Shown here in pieces: positions 27,116-39,728 of a stretch of 64,000 nucleotides of DNA (position 1 is the stretch's first letter; each line of letters begins with the position of its first letter). The stretch is from Volvox africanus. Lineage: Eukaryota; Chlorophyta; Chlorophyceae; Chlamydomonadales; Volvocaceae. The stretch covers positions 1,371,501 to 1,435,500 of the forward strand of contig BSDZ01000016.1 in assembly GCA_030268105.1 (NCBI GenBank), in the 5' to 3' direction. Position numbers and translations under genes: made by a program. The notes below the pieces were generated by a model that did no database searches, had not been told where the DNA came from, and saw nothing but the letters and a program-made list of their open reading frames with translations.

Positions 27116-29800
27116 GGTAGTTCAATGGATACCTGGACAGAGACTAATAACGCCGTGCGTGTGCGAAGTGAAGGAAGTGAAGGACGATGCAGTGAGAGCA
27201 GTGTGCGCATGTGGTGGGGAAATGATGACAAGCACGAGTGCATCGTAGTACAGAGCGAGTACGAGTAGTGTGAGTAGTACGAGAAGGGCAAGTTTAGTAC
27301 ATCTGTATGTGAGTGTATACACATTAGCGTAGGTCACTATTGTTGCGCGCGTGCGTGTGCACAAAACATGATTGTTGAATGGCGAAGCGGCAGCGTTATA
27401 AATAAAAGCAGCCAAAGTTGCTACAAAGCCAGACTGCTGGTTAGCAGCTGTCCGTCCCGCTGAGGGGCGTTTCACTCGTCAGTTTCGTCGGTTTCCTGTG
27501 TTGGTTGTGTCGTTTGGTTAGTTACTAAGAAGCCGTTCGTGGAGATCTTTCCAGCCTCCTTAGGTATGGGTCATGGCCCGGGCGGCTTCCACCACCTCCC
27601 CCCCTTAACCCTTAACCCCATAGCTCCCACGTCTTGGAGGAGTACCCGAACCTTCCGAAGGGTCGTCCATTCGCGGGATGATTTTATGCTCGTAGCATGA
27701 TGGGGCCGCAAGCTACATAGCTACCTTGGGGCTACCTAACCGGGAATGGAGTGAAACAGGCAATGAGTGCTGCTTGGTGCATGCGTGAGGGGGGGCCATT
27801 GCCGGCAGGTGGGGGTGCCTCCAGGGTCACAGGATTACGTTGCCACGTTTCGCCATTGCTTGGGACACATTTCATTCTGGACAGCGTGCTGCAGCGCGTC
27901 AACGAGCGCGACCCAATCGAATGAAGCAATCGATAGATATCTGACGATTTGGCGCATCTGTTAATATATATTAGAAATATATATCGATTGGTTTCAATCA
28001 ATCAAGTATAATATTTATACATCGTCATGTATATTGTGGTAAACCTAATCGTGAAGTGTGAAAGAGGTTGGTAGTTGTTGCTGTACAATATATACGACCG
28101 GCGGCCCGTGGCTTTTAACTGGATTTATCTACAGCAGAAGCTAGCTTGTCCCTTTTGCATTTTAGGTGGCGATAGATATGCGAAGGAATGGCGAAAAATT
28201 TGCGCTCCGACGTGCGTACATCAGCATGTTGACCTATATGTTGACCAAGTAACAGGAGAACAGGGTGAAAGGCGTATAATATACATACACATACGTGATA
28301 GGCAAAAGTAGTGGCGGTAATATGTGCTTTATTGATTAGATTATTTGATATCGTTTGTCGGTTAGCTCGTTAATTAGATGAGTCAGCATTCGCTCGATAG
28401 ATCGGTCGTCGTTAACTGTCATTATTATTAATGGAAGTTTTATTAGGGACATATATGGAGCTTCAAACTACTGATGTACGTGTATTTACGTGCCCCCTGC
28501 CTCGAAGTCAAGCCGCGCATGCATGGATATGGCTACTTTATTGATTTTCCAGCAATAAATAAGCTTGGTAATACTGGTAGTATGCCGTACGTAAGAAATC
28601 GAGTTGCAAAATGCTGTAGCGAAAGTTCCGTCATGCTCCATGCATACACGCACGGGTTGGGCACATTATCTATAAATTGATGGTCACATGGGCGGGATGA
28701 CGTGGATGATGCAAGCGACGGTACTTTTCCGTCGTCCTAAACCCTATAGATATTGCCCGCTGTAGATACAGCGAGCCGGGTCCCTGTTGCCGTACTGTTC
28801 GTATACCTGTACTGACAATCCCGGTCGAAAACCCCGCCGTATAACAGTAATGATAAATATAAAAATGACAGCAATACACGTGTTGGTACACGTACTACGC
28901 CAATTTCATCCCGCACGCGTATCCATCCAGCTAGGTCGCTCTTACATCGGCACATTTCCTTGCTTGATTGAATGTGCGTGCGGGTGAAATTTCAATGTGA
29001 CAACAATTTCCCTTACTTATTTCCCGTGTATGTGTATAGATGTGGCATAACCAAGCTCCCCATGCAAAGAGTGAATGCCGTGCGAAAGTGCGTGCATAAT
29101 GAGCGAGCAGCAAGCAAGTGATTGCATGGTTCTCTCCCTTCCTCCCACGGTCTCATTTAGTCGTCATACACGCTTCCCTCCACACGAGTGAATGCTGAAT
29201 TGTATATATGTTCTGCGGTGGTTGCTTGCTTACCTGCCTGGTTGGCCCTGCATGCATTTTCAATTGATAAGAGTTTTTATACAGCTTTTGATAACTGATT
29301 TTTGATAACTGTGTCAACAGATTGTGACGTTCTGAAACAATAATTCATCTGGTCTGGTATAAAATGTGCGTTGCAGTTTAGCAATGGCTCGAGCAGCATA
29401 CCCCAGACAGCAACGGCTGGTCGGAATGCGCTGCTTGCTGGCGAGAGTGTAAGGGTGGCTTTGCCTGGTGATGCTTGCCTGGGGCTCCGGCGATTTCGTG
29501 CAGCACCAGAGCAGCTCACTGGATCTGCAACCACTGGCAGCACCAAGCACCGGGCCCAGCCATCCTGCCGGATGGATTCGAGGCTACTGCTTGTGATGGT
29601 ACTGCGGCTGCGACGGCAGTATCACTGGTGAGCGCTGTCACTGTGTCTGCGAGGTCTGTGGATACCACAGCTGCTGTTGCTTCCCCCATACCCCAGAGGG
29701 CCCAGCGCCCTCAGCTGTAACCCGTGCAGCCATTCCAGCCTCGGGTGTGGTTCTTCGTGGCTGAGCCAGTGCAGCTGCAACCGTAGCTTGGTCTACCCAG
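26590..29800. other. No gene recognised
   Basis: Contains the CAGA microsatellite, a C-rich patch at 27596-27620 and AT-rich sequence at about 27950-29000 with short open frames only. No exon-like, RNA-gene or transposon signature could be supported. Confidence 0.5.
27030..27116. repeat. (CAGA)n microsatellite, about 22 copies
   Basis: Perfect tetranucleotide run. The same unit recurs at 51441-51481 and, inverted as TGTC, at about 4296-4320, so this tetramer is expanded at three places in the window. Confidence 0.95.
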
Positions 29801-29824
29801 GCTGGTGCCGTGTCATCTGTTCCG

Positions 29825-30136
29825 ATGGGCCCTGCTGGTGCTGCCATCGCCGCTTTCCCCACTGCTGCCCCTGCTCCTGCTGTGACCATTGCTCCGGCCG
29901 CTGCTCCAACTGTCATCAAAGCTCCCACCATCACCGCTCCTTCTACAGGCGCGGCAACTGCTGCTGCACCTATTGTCACCGCTTTCCCCACTGCTGCTGG
30001 CACCCCCTCCCCTGGTGCAGCACCCACGACCGCAGCCCCAGCAACTGCTCCTGCCTCGGCTGCCGCTTGCCCTGCTGCTCCTGCTCTTGCCGCCGCCCCG
30101 TCCCCCTGTCTGCCCTGCCCGAAACTGCAGCCCTAG
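29825..30136 (+). CDS. Ala/Pro/Thr-rich low-complexity ORF, doubtful
   Basis: A frame from ATG at 29825 to a stop at 30136 is composed almost entirely of Ala, Pro, Thr and Val (for example TAAPAPAVTIAPAAAPTV). This could be a fragment of a hydroxyproline-rich, cell-wall-type protein, which algae have in number. The sequence is GCTGCT/CCTGCT-rich, so it is open in other frames too: a Cys-rich plus frame runs on to 30459 and a Gly/Ala-rich minus frame covers 29638-30027. I cannot decide that any of them is translated. Confidence 0.2.
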   Translation: MGPAGAAIAAFPTAAPAPAVTIAPAAAPTVIKAPTITAPSTGAATAAAPIVTAFPTAAGTPSPGAAPTTAAPATAPASAAACPAAPALAAAPSPCLPCPKLQP

Positions 30137-30905
30137 CAACAGTTGCCATGGTTGTCCTCGCTGCAGCTGCCCTCGTCGCTTCCTCGGCTGCAGCTGGTGC
30201 ACGAAGGATTGCCTCGCTCGAACTCCCCAAAGACGTTGCCGAGCTCCTGACACACCTCAGGTCGGGTCCCCAGCACACTCCTGACGGTGTCACTGGTTGC
30301 CATCGCCCTGCCCTGTCTGGGGAAACTTTCATGAGCGGCCAGTTGGAACCCTCTTTGTTTGTGTTAACAAGGGTTGCAGCTGCACTGGCAATCTTCTTGC
30401 ATGCGTTCGTCTTTGCGACAGCGTTCAATTGGAGCTTGCTGGGCCTCTGCAGTACATAAGGAAAGGTGAAATGAGGTTACCCGAACGCTTGACCCTAACA
30501 AGTCAACGTGACCCTTGCACGTGACGTTAGAATAGCTCATCGAAATGCCTCCAGTGACCTCCTCTAAACACGCATTATAGGTACGGTGTCGAAGGTCCAG
30601 CAGCACGCGGTCAGCTCGTCTACCGTGCTCAGGATCACTGCGCGCCGCGACCAGGTTAAGTTGAAGGCAGCCGTGAAAGGCATGCCCTTGCATACTTGTG
30701 GAATTTTCCACCTTCCCTCAGGCAGTCTGTGGGTTTGTTCATAAGCTGTCGAAGGACATCCTCCTTCTCCTCTGATATCTTCTCCAAGAAACCTATACTC
30801 TGAGCAGTGCTGTTATTCCTATAAATTTTGATAAGCTGGCTTCCGAACCGGTTGCTTTGCAATCATGGCTGTGGCATTTCTTTGGAGACGGCATATATGG
30901 ATATA

Positions 30906-30988
30906 TGAAAGCTTTACAGCAAAATGCTGCACAATGGAGCAAAGGATATAAGGATGTGTGAAAGCTTTACAGCAAAATGCTGCACAAT
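30906..30988. repeat. Short direct repeat, two 30-bp copies
   Basis: The 30-bp sequence at 30906-30935 recurs exactly at 30959-30988 (core AAAGCTTTACAGCAAAATGC), offset by 53 bp. The copies lie in a gene-free AT-rich area, upstream of the palindrome at 31139. Confidence 0.9.
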
Positions 30989-31138
30989 CGAGCAAGCCTG
31001 GTATGACGCAACCTGACCTCGCAATACCTTTGGCGGCTTTGCGTCGACGCCACTCTACGTGGTCTCCTATTTATAATGGCATCCTATATATAATGATATA
31101 TTGGAACTTCTGATACGTTTAATTTACTTCGTGACGCC

Positions 31139-31166
31139 TACGATACGTGGGATCCCACGTATCGTA
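31139..31166. repeat. 28-bp perfect palindrome with outer inverted arms
   Basis: Reads TACGATACGTGGGA and then its exact reverse complement, with a central GGATCC. Outside it GTGAC (31131-31135) and GTCAC (31169-31173) extend the symmetry after short unpaired gaps, giving a 43-bp near-palindrome. No gene is recognised within 700 bp. Confidence 0.95.
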
Positions 31167-31917
31167 TAGTCACACGTAAAGCCCGACACTTGACCGGGAG
31201 ACCCAGCTGAACTTCATGCATTTTTAGGTCGTACCCCATCCTGTAGTGTGTAAACGCATCGTGTACTTTACCACAACTTATTTTCACTCAAGAACTTTCA
31301 CGACTCTCGTGCGTTACACGTTCATATGTAAACGGCCTGTTATACTGAGTTGTGTCTGTATCCAGAAGAACGAAACTTGGCATTCAATTTCAATCGATCC
31401 TCCTTGCCTTCAAATTTTGTGAATGGGACCTCTCGGAAGACGGGTAATACATCTGTTGCAGTCCCCCTTTCCGGAAGCTGACCTACACCAGTAGCTTGAG
31501 TCTATATTCCACGCCTGCTTTGCAATTTTCCATCCTCCGTTCAACGCCTCTGATCTCCACCATCACCTTGCCTCACGCGAAAGACGCCGTACAGATATGT
31601 ACTTGGCTATGAAGGCAACAGTTGTGATCATGCACTCATCCCCGACCCATCGCCCACCTTCCCCCCTCCCCAAGGCCCCGCCTTCCCCCACACCCGCACG
31701 TATAGACACACCCGCAACCCTACCGCTCGGGATAACCCCTTCCCTTTCCCTAAGTTGGAATTTACTCCGGTTGTCTTGCCGTACTCACCGGCATGTGGTC
31801 TTGCCATGTAGCCATACCAAACCCAGTTGTAAAACCCCGTGTCCCTCCGCCCCATTTCCTTCCCCCCCATACACACACACTCTTCCCCCCGACTCTCCCC
31901 CACCCTCTCCCCCAAAG

Positions 31918-34900
31918 GATCTGGTGCTGCTTGGTGGCGGCCACAGCCACGTGGAGGTGCTGAGGGTCTTCGGACAGCTTGCTCGCCAACGCCTCCAACG
32001 CAACAGCAGCAGCCGTCAGGGACTGGAAACGCCGCTGGAAGGGAAGCCAGGTGCGGTTGGGAACGAAAGCTCCAGGGACACCCCTTCGACGGTATTCAGT
32101 TGGAAAATCTCCGTTGGTCATAAACTTGCAGATGTCCGAGGGTATTCGATACGGCGGTCAAAATCACATCACCGCAGTCGTATTGGTCGACGTCTCAACT
32201 GCGAGTATATGACTACATACATGTATACTACTAGTTCTTATAACTGTTTTGTTCACATCTCAGCACTTTAGGTCTGGTGTGGTTTAGGACTGCTTCAGAG
32301 GACCTGACCTCAAGCGACGCTCCGCGCCCAGCAACGCACCTCCAGCTGATCTATCTTCGCTGTTAGTCTAGTAGCTCCTGGCTGGCGGCTGACGGCTGAC
32401 AGCGGCTGATTGGTTCGTGCGTCCTACGCTTCCCGCCTTCTTTGCAATGCTCGTCCTTCAGTGCGCAAATCGGGAGGAGCTGCAGGAGATGGTTGGGGGG
32501 AACAGAGTGAGGATGGCAGCGGCGGCGGCGCCTCCGCCGGGCATCACCTGACGCTGATCAGCCGAGGCAGGTTTACGCCGTACAGTGGCATGCTGCCCGG
32601 TTGGGCTTCTGGGTTTTACTCGTACAGCGACTGCCACATCGATCTGCAGCGGCTGGCGTCGTACGCGGGGGCTCGGCTGGTGCTGGCGGAGGCCACTGGG
32701 ATTGACACGTTGGTGCGTGCATGGGCGTGTATGTAAGTGCGGATGTGTGTGTGTGTGTGTTTGGGCGAGTGTGCTCGTGTGTATTTTGAAGCGTGTGTAT
32801 GTAGTCGGTAACGGGTTGGGCGAGGGCCTAAATGGATGACCGAATCATCTGGGGGATGGGGAGATGTAATTGGTTGGCGTTGGTCTTTACGAAGGGTATG
32901 GAGAGGGTCAACGGCCAAATTGACCAAGTTGGCGGCGGGATGTACGAAAGCTGGTAGGTTTTGGAGCAGCGCAGGCCCTAAGAGGTAAGTACGGCTGTCT
33001 GGAATGGCCGCTGCGCAATTCTTTGCTGCTGCTGCGGGGGTCTTGGGGGTTCGTTGTAAAATCGGTTAGTAAGCGACTGCAACTGAAGTTAGTTGTCCGG
33101 CTGGTGAAGCGACTAAATAACCCCCTATTTATCAGTCGCTCGATGGGAAGTCACACCGCCCTTGATCTTGTGTCGTACGTTCTTGTGCCGTATGTTAGAA
33201 CAGGCTCGTACGGTAAGCTTTGGCGGTGACGACAGTAAGACTGTAGCGGCACAGCCGCCAGTGCCGTACGACGTGCTTTCAATCGACATCGGCATCACCC
33301 CAGGTAGCGCTGTCGTACCCGGAGCGGACGAGCACGCGACACCTGTCAAGCCCATCGATAGGTGCGGTTCGCGAGCTCCCCTGCCTCCCCTTCCTCCAAC
33401 ACCCAGACCTTTTCCCACTCCGAAACCCATTCTTTCCTTATTCGTACATGTGCTTACCTGAATGTACAGGTTTGTACGGCAGTACGAAAAACTTCTCGAG
33501 AGGTACAGGTCAGTAGCATCTGGGTTGAAAGGGGCGGGGGATAAATCCGAATGATCACCCGAGCTACGCAAATACCAGTGTGCTCCGTTCGAGTGCCCTC
33601 GCGCCTCCCTGGACACGGCCGAATGCCGGAAGGTGAAAAAGGTCGTTCACGCCTCGCCGCCCCTCGCCCGTCCTGACCCTCTGTGACGTACGTCAATACG
33701 CGATATAATACTATGCTGTACATCTATTATACTATTAATTTGTGTTTACTAATAGAATGTATACATAGTATTTGTTATAATATAATAAAATATAAAATAA
33801 TATTTATATTATATATATTAGATTAGATTAGATTAGATTAGATTAGATTAGATTAGATTAGATTACATTGTAATATGTTAGGTTATGTTATTAGAGTACA
33901 GCAACAGCAATACATGTTGGTTCTATCGGTTCGCCCTGCGTTCCGCCCACCCACACGCTCCCTCCCCTCCCTCCTGTGGCCCCACACAGGGCAGCAGCAG
34001 CGGCAGCGGCACCACCCGGGACGCAGGCCAGTGGCGGTGCTGGAAGGGGTGCGTAGATGGTGGGGTTAAGGGGATGATGGGGGCCGAGGAGGGGCAGAAG
34101 GGCACGCAGCTGGAGACAGTGGAGGGTTTGGGGTCTCTGATGTGGTGTGTCGGAAGGAATGCCTGCCAGAAGTGAAAGAAAGGCGGGGAGGCGCTTGTGT
34201 ATAAGGGTGATTCGTAATTCAATATTTCATATCATATTTATTCATATCATATCATATCATATGTACAAGTACTAAATCCTAAATTCGTGTCAAAGCGGCT
34301 TGGGGTCACATGTGCGTGCGTACGCTTGTCTGTATGTGTGTAGGATAGGGGGGTACATCACCCGTGGCCACTAACCTGGCAGTCCCTACCTTCCCCGGTG
34401 TTTCGGGGCACCCTCATCCAGTCTCCCATGCCGACTTCTCCGAAATCTCCGTACGCTTGTCTGTATGTGTACAAAAGGGTATCACACTGTATGTGTGCAT
34501 ATGTATATGTGTACGTCACTGTACAAGCTAGTCGTACAGGGTAAATGAATAACTCATTTTGAGTAGATTCATACATATATGCATGTGCATTTTGGAAAGG
34601 GGGCCACAATGTGGGCAACATGCCCTGGAAGGACACATCCTGCAACTCGCTGACATGCAGACCGGGCAGGTAACGTGTACGGCTCCCGCATCAGTTATTT
34701 AGGTTTATCAGTTATTGGTGGTTTGTGGGTTTATTGGTGTTTAGGAGATATCAGCCGCCCGTGTCGCAAGTGTTGGGTGTCAGAGACCGCACAGCGGTGG
34801 GTGATATCGGCGCCATGCCGTACGATGAATGAAGCCGTGTCATAAGGCCGTGTCGGTCCTGGCGTGTGTGTGTTTCGAATTGCGCCCCCTGGCCCCCTGA

Positions 34901-37900
34901 TACCCAGTGGTCTAGCCGACCCACAGACCAATGGGTCTCTACCGTATGCCGTACCGCTACCTGACAGATGCACAAGGCCCGAGGCCAGTACCCCTCCTGC
35001 AGGTCTGTGTTGTTGGCGGCGGCGCGGGGGGAGTCGAGCTGGCGGCTGCCGTACGGTATCGACTTGAGGTAGGAAGGGCAAACCCTGTATACGGCGGCCG
35101 TACATAACTGCAGCAGCAGCAGCAGCAGCAGCAGCGTACATAACATTCTGCTCCTCGGCGCGCTGTGCAGGAAGAGCGGCGGCGGGGTGGCTGGAGCATG
35201 GAACGAGCGTCTGTAGCAGTGAGGTACGGATGCTTGTAATGCTCGTACGGCCATCGTACCTCACTCGCCGTACTCCCGCTTCCTTTCCGCCTATCCCCGT
35301 GCAGCGGCCCCTCGGACCTCTCTTTCACATTCCCCCATTCCTCACCCCTTCCCGCTGATCCAATCCACCAGCCTCCTCTGTCGTGGCGCCTTGTTGCCGG
35401 GCCATCCGCCCCACGTACGCCGACTTGTACGGCAACTGCTGATTCAGCGCGGCGTGGAGGTGCGGTCTGGAGATGCTGTTACCGAGTGGGTGCGACCGCG
35501 GGGGTGGGGCAGGAGCTGGGGAGCGCGGGGAGTAGGGGCGGGCTGGCGGGGTGTTTTATCGGAAGCGTTTGAAGACGTCACGAGTGCTCCCTCCCCATTC
35601 CCACCCCCCACTACCCCCCACTACCCCACACTTCCCCACCCCACCCCCGCCACTACCCCCACGATACTAGGCCGCTCGTTAGTTATCGGCAGCTGTAAGT
35701 GGCTGGTGATATGATTGCTTTCAGGCCGGTAGCGGGGGGAAGGAGGGAGAAGGCGAAAACAATATTGCCGCTGAAGCCTACAGGGTGATACGAGCGTGTG
35801 CCTGTGTGTGTGTGTGTGTGTGTGTGCCTTCCCCTGAATGTGAATGTGTATGTACATCGGCATAACGGCATTAACGACGGCCAACCGCCACCAACTGGTG
35901 AACATGGCATTATTTAAACACGCGCAGTGATGCATACACGTTCGTACATTCAGGGTACGGTCCAGAGAGCTACTGCTGTACAGCGGGGAGAGGGTGCCGT
36001 ATGATGAGTGCTTGTGGTGTACGGAAGCAAGCCCAGCGCCGTGGCTGAGCCAAACGGGCCTCCCCACCGGTACGTGTATGTGTACGGGTTGGGTGGGTTG
36101 GGTGGCCAACTAACTCAGCGGAGGCGGTAGCAACCGGACGTTGGCACCCACCCATGGGATGTGGCCGTCCAGGGAACACAGGGTTTCAGGACAGCCCCTC
36201 TGCCTCAGGTGCCTGCATCCGTACTGGAGGAAGGAGGGGAGAACGAGGGGGAGGGAGGAGCAAAGGGAGGGCGCCCTCTTCGAACGATGTCCCACACCAC
36301 ACCACCCTGCCCCGCCCCGCCCCCCCCTCCGCTTCACATCAGACCCCGAGGGCTTTCTTTGCATCAACGAGAAGTTGCAATCCGAAGGTGGTCCTTCCGA
36401 GGTGGGCTCGGGGTGGGGCTCGGGGGCAGCAGAGCAATACACACCACTGCTTGGCACGAAAATGACACTGGAGGGAAGGGGTCAGGTCGTCAGGAGGACC
36501 GTTACCGATCTAAAGGTACGCAGGTGTTCATGGGAGCCTATAGCGGACATGAATGACACGGCTTCTTGCGGTGCCAGTTCATGCCATGGGCCCTCCGCCA
36601 GCGCCAGCGCCACTTCCTCGCTCTCACCCAGATAAGGCTCTGAATCACTCTGTGTGTTCGGGCCTTCCCTCTCCACATGCAGTATGGTGGGGTGTCTTAA
36701 TCCACCCATCCACCCGGGTTCTGAACCGGGCTCGGATTTGTGCTTGAAAGCAGGTCTTCGCAGCTGGGGATGTGGCAACTTGCTCGTCCAATCCGCGGCC
36801 CAAGGCCGGCGTGTTTGCTGTACGACAGGTGTGTGCGTGTATTGGGGGAAGAGGAGAGGGGGGACAGCGTTGTCAGCAGTTGTGACAACGGACCCATGGG
36901 TCACTGGAACCTTCTCACGGGTACGTATTCACCAAATTACCAAAAGCTGACAAACAGTTGTTGCTGACGTTGTTGTTAAGCCGCTGCGCCGTCCCGAGCG
37001 CCTCGCAGGGCGGCAAGCACTTAACAAACGACAATATAAGACTAGTATATATATAAATTAATTATATTTATATATTATTTGTGTAACCCTTGCGTTGAAA
37101 TTGTGAACATATAAATAAATGTATGTATAAATAGGTAGGTAGTTAGATAGATAGATAGATAGATAGATTTATTGATAGATTGATAGATAGATAGATTGAT
37201 TGATAGGTTGATAGATATGAGTGTGTGTAGGTTCAGGTGCGGGCGAAAAGCTCGTCTCTGGTAAGTTCGTTGCGTGTCGTTGTGATGAGGGGTAACGAGA
37301 GAGCGACACGGCCATGCCGTAAAATGGGGGAATAAATCGACGAACTGACAGAACAGGTTGAGGAGAGTCCGGCTCCAACAGGACTGAGGGACTGACAAAA
37401 GTCGTTGGCAGCGCAGTGACATTCCTTCGCGGAGTTTGTGTAGTGTGAGTGATAATCCAAATAATAAATCATTATGAAATCCATCAATTATATAAATAAA
37501 ATAATGAGTGTTAGGAAGGAAAGAGCCCAGGCTGGCTTTCTCGCGGCGCGTTATATTACTTATTTCGTCTTTTCCACACGTATGCAAAGATAAGTGTCGA
37601 TCATTCTTAACAATAAAATACTAATACCAATAAGTGTATTTATAAATCAACTGTAATTTTTAATTATCACTCGACTTCAACTAATTATGAATTTAAAAAC
37701 CCTGTTAATTAATTAATCAAAGGGACGGCGATGATGACGACGCCCCCATCCGCGCACCCCGGCGCAGGGCCCACCTCTGGCTCAAAACCTGCGATCGTTT
37801 CTGGACGGGGAGCCCATAAGGCCCTTTGTACCGCAGGTGTGTGCGTGTGTGTGTATTTACAGTTTGCAGTTTGCGGGCTTAAGGGAGTTAAGAGGAAAAA

Positions 37901-39288
37901 GGGAGAGGGGGAAACGGATGAGGACATTAAGGAGAGTACGCACAGTATCTCCATGCGCCATTTCGGCGGTTAAGGAGATATACACGACACCGGGTAGGGC
38001 AAGAAGGGGCGGGGGTTAAAGCAGTACAGTACGGATGAGCGAGTCAGTTGGGCCGTGACCTGGGTAGGGTAGGGGTTCATGGAGGAGGGAGGGGACGGAG
38101 GGGAGAGGATTGTGTGGGTGACGCCGAAGGAGGACTGATCGTTACAGAAGTCCACACAACCACGTGGCCTAAAGTCATAAAGTTCGTAATATAATAATAC
38201 TGAATAAATCGTAATAGAATAATACTATTTGTTTTGTAATATTTCAATTTTAATTTTATGGAGTTAATTAAAATCAGTTTAATTTTAATGTTACAGCACA
38301 ACACGGCCAGCCGTGGAGGAGGCCAGAAGTTGGATGTTTAGCCCCGTAGTGATCGGCAACGGGTCACAGAGCTTCATCATCGTCAATGAGGGCTTCTGTC
38401 CCAGCCGCTACAACCCGTCATAGACCTGGACGCCTCAACCCCCCTGGAGTCGAACCCCCTGGGTATCTTCTCATGGGAATGCCGCTGTCAGGGGTTTTCC
38501 GTACGACCTAGAGAAAATGAGTGACCCCTTTAAACCGCCTAACCGCCCAACGGCATAACGGATCCGAAACTGTATATTCCATCGCACGACGGTTGTCCGT
38601 TTCACGATGCGGGCCGGGCGATGCTTGCGGCAGACAACGGCGATGGCATTGATCTCAGTGGGTGAGTGACCCGTGGGTTCATCAGGCGGACTCGCACCTG
38701 GAGTTCTTGACAAAGGCAGTTTGGTATTGCGTATTATATTCTATGTTATTTTGAAACAAATTTTCTACTAATTATGGTTATTAATATTATTTATTCACGA
38801 ATGATTTTATTCTATTCACGGGTTTCTTTTAAGTCGGAAGGGCGGTTAGAAGGTAGCTGTCCGTTGGTAGTTACTGGTTAGGGTTTTGTCATTCGTGGTG
38901 GATGTTTATCCGGTTTGCGTTTTGAGCCCGGCATCCGACCGTACATTAAAGCAAACATATTTACGTCAGGCAAGTGAATTTAGGATGTTAATTGATAACT
39001 GTTAACTGTCAGGTCACTACTTCATTACGCAGGTGACCGTTTCTGCGTCGCGAGCCGTACAGGAGTGCCGTACAGGAGAACTAAACCCACTCACCGCTGC
39101 AGTGGCCGAGAACGGGCAGGTGCCCGAGAGGACCATTCAGCCGGCAGGTGCTCTGGCAGCATTGAGGACGAGGGGGAAGAGTGGCTGTTGGGCTGGATTC
39201 TGAACGGCTGCGGGGGCATGCTTGTGAACGTGACAGGTCCACTGCTTTGGCGCTGGAAGGACGCCATCGACCGGTCATTCATGAGGAA
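31918..39288 (+). CDS. FAD/NAD(P)-dependent oxidoreductase of the SelD-fusion type (partly resolved exons)
   Basis: Resembles the pyridine nucleotide-disulfide oxidoreductase module (NDH-2-like) found N-terminal to selenide, water dikinase in cyanobacteria and algae. Exons read: 31918-32050 (DLVLLGGGHSHVEVLRVFG, FAD Rossmann motif), 32462-32712 (LTLISRGRFTPYSGMLPG), 33204-33361 (PPVPYDVLSIDIGITPG, HATPVKPIDR), 33470-33508 (FVRQYEKLLERYR), 35003-35068 (VCVVGGGAGGVELAAAVRYRL, NAD(P) Rossmann motif), about 35372-35489 (LLPGHPPHVRRLV), about 35954-36069 (PYDECLWCTEASPAPWL), 36343-36401 (DPEGFLCINEKLQS), 36754-36828 (VFAAGDVATCSSNPRPKAGVF), 37768-37836 (GPPLAQNLRSFLDGEPIRPF) and 39033-39288 (GDRFCVASR, then GPLLWRWKDAIDRSFMRK). 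Phases agree across the first four and the 36343-37836 exons. Exons between 33508 and 35003, 35068 and 35372, and 37836 and 39033 are unresolved, as is the first exon. No SelD kinase domain was recognised downstream. Confidence 0.85.
33817..33865. repeat. (ATTAG)n microsatellite
   Basis: About ten perfect copies of ATTAG inside an AT-rich stretch (33720-33890), within an intron of the oxidoreductase gene. Confidence 0.93.
34332..34447 (-). mobile_element. Short dispersed repeat, inverted copy identical to 61985-62100
   Basis: All 116 bases are the exact reverse complement of 61985-62100. The copy lies in an intron of the oxidoreductase gene and is flanked by a 21-bp direct repeat (34319-34339 and 34450-34470; core GTACGCTTGTCTGTATGTGT), as expected after insertion or strand slippage. 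It has no coding capacity, which suggests a fragment of a non-autonomous element. The full unit is better seen at 61766-62575 and 63812-64000. Confidence 0.8.
37145..37217. repeat. Imperfect (GATA/GATT)n microsatellite
   Basis: Run of GATA with interspersed GATT and GGTT variants, in an AT-rich intronic stretch (37020-37700) of the oxidoreductase gene. Confidence 0.85.
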
Positions 39289-39728
39289 GTGAGTCATGGG
39301 CTTGAGGGCTTGGGGTGGGGTTGGATGGGGAGCAAACCGCACATTAGGGGCTGCGCGCGGGTTGGGGTTGCCGTACAGTGCGCGTGCAAGATGTGTATGT
39401 TTAGGGGACAGGGGAGAGTGTGTTAACGACATATGACTCATGTAATCTTGCTTACTGGAATGCGAACAATGCGAGAATGTAAGACCATCAAGGTTAACTT
39501 CAGAGGCAATTGCAGAGGTAGGGGCAGAGGCAGGATAAGATCGTCATCGTGATTCTCATGATGTCGTACTTGTCGTACTACCCTGATGATTTATGATTTT
39601 GACTCCCGCCCCCAAGAAATCCAAAGGCGTGGAACCCCGAGTCCCATCATAAGATGGCATGACCACGGTTGAAAGCGAGTACACCCCGCATGTCGATGTA
39701 CGGATAGGTACGGCGAGGATCTACAGGC

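Noticed and set aside
29638..30459. Overlapping Cys-rich and Ala/Gly-rich frames on both strands
   Set aside because: They arise from GCTGCT/CCTGCT-type low complexity; only one Ala/Pro/Thr frame is listed, at low confidence.
38331..38424. Plus-strand stretch reading FSPVVIGNGSQSFIIVNEGF
   Set aside because: It looks protein-like but has no splice sites in a phase that fits the oxidoreductase and does not match the missing segment.
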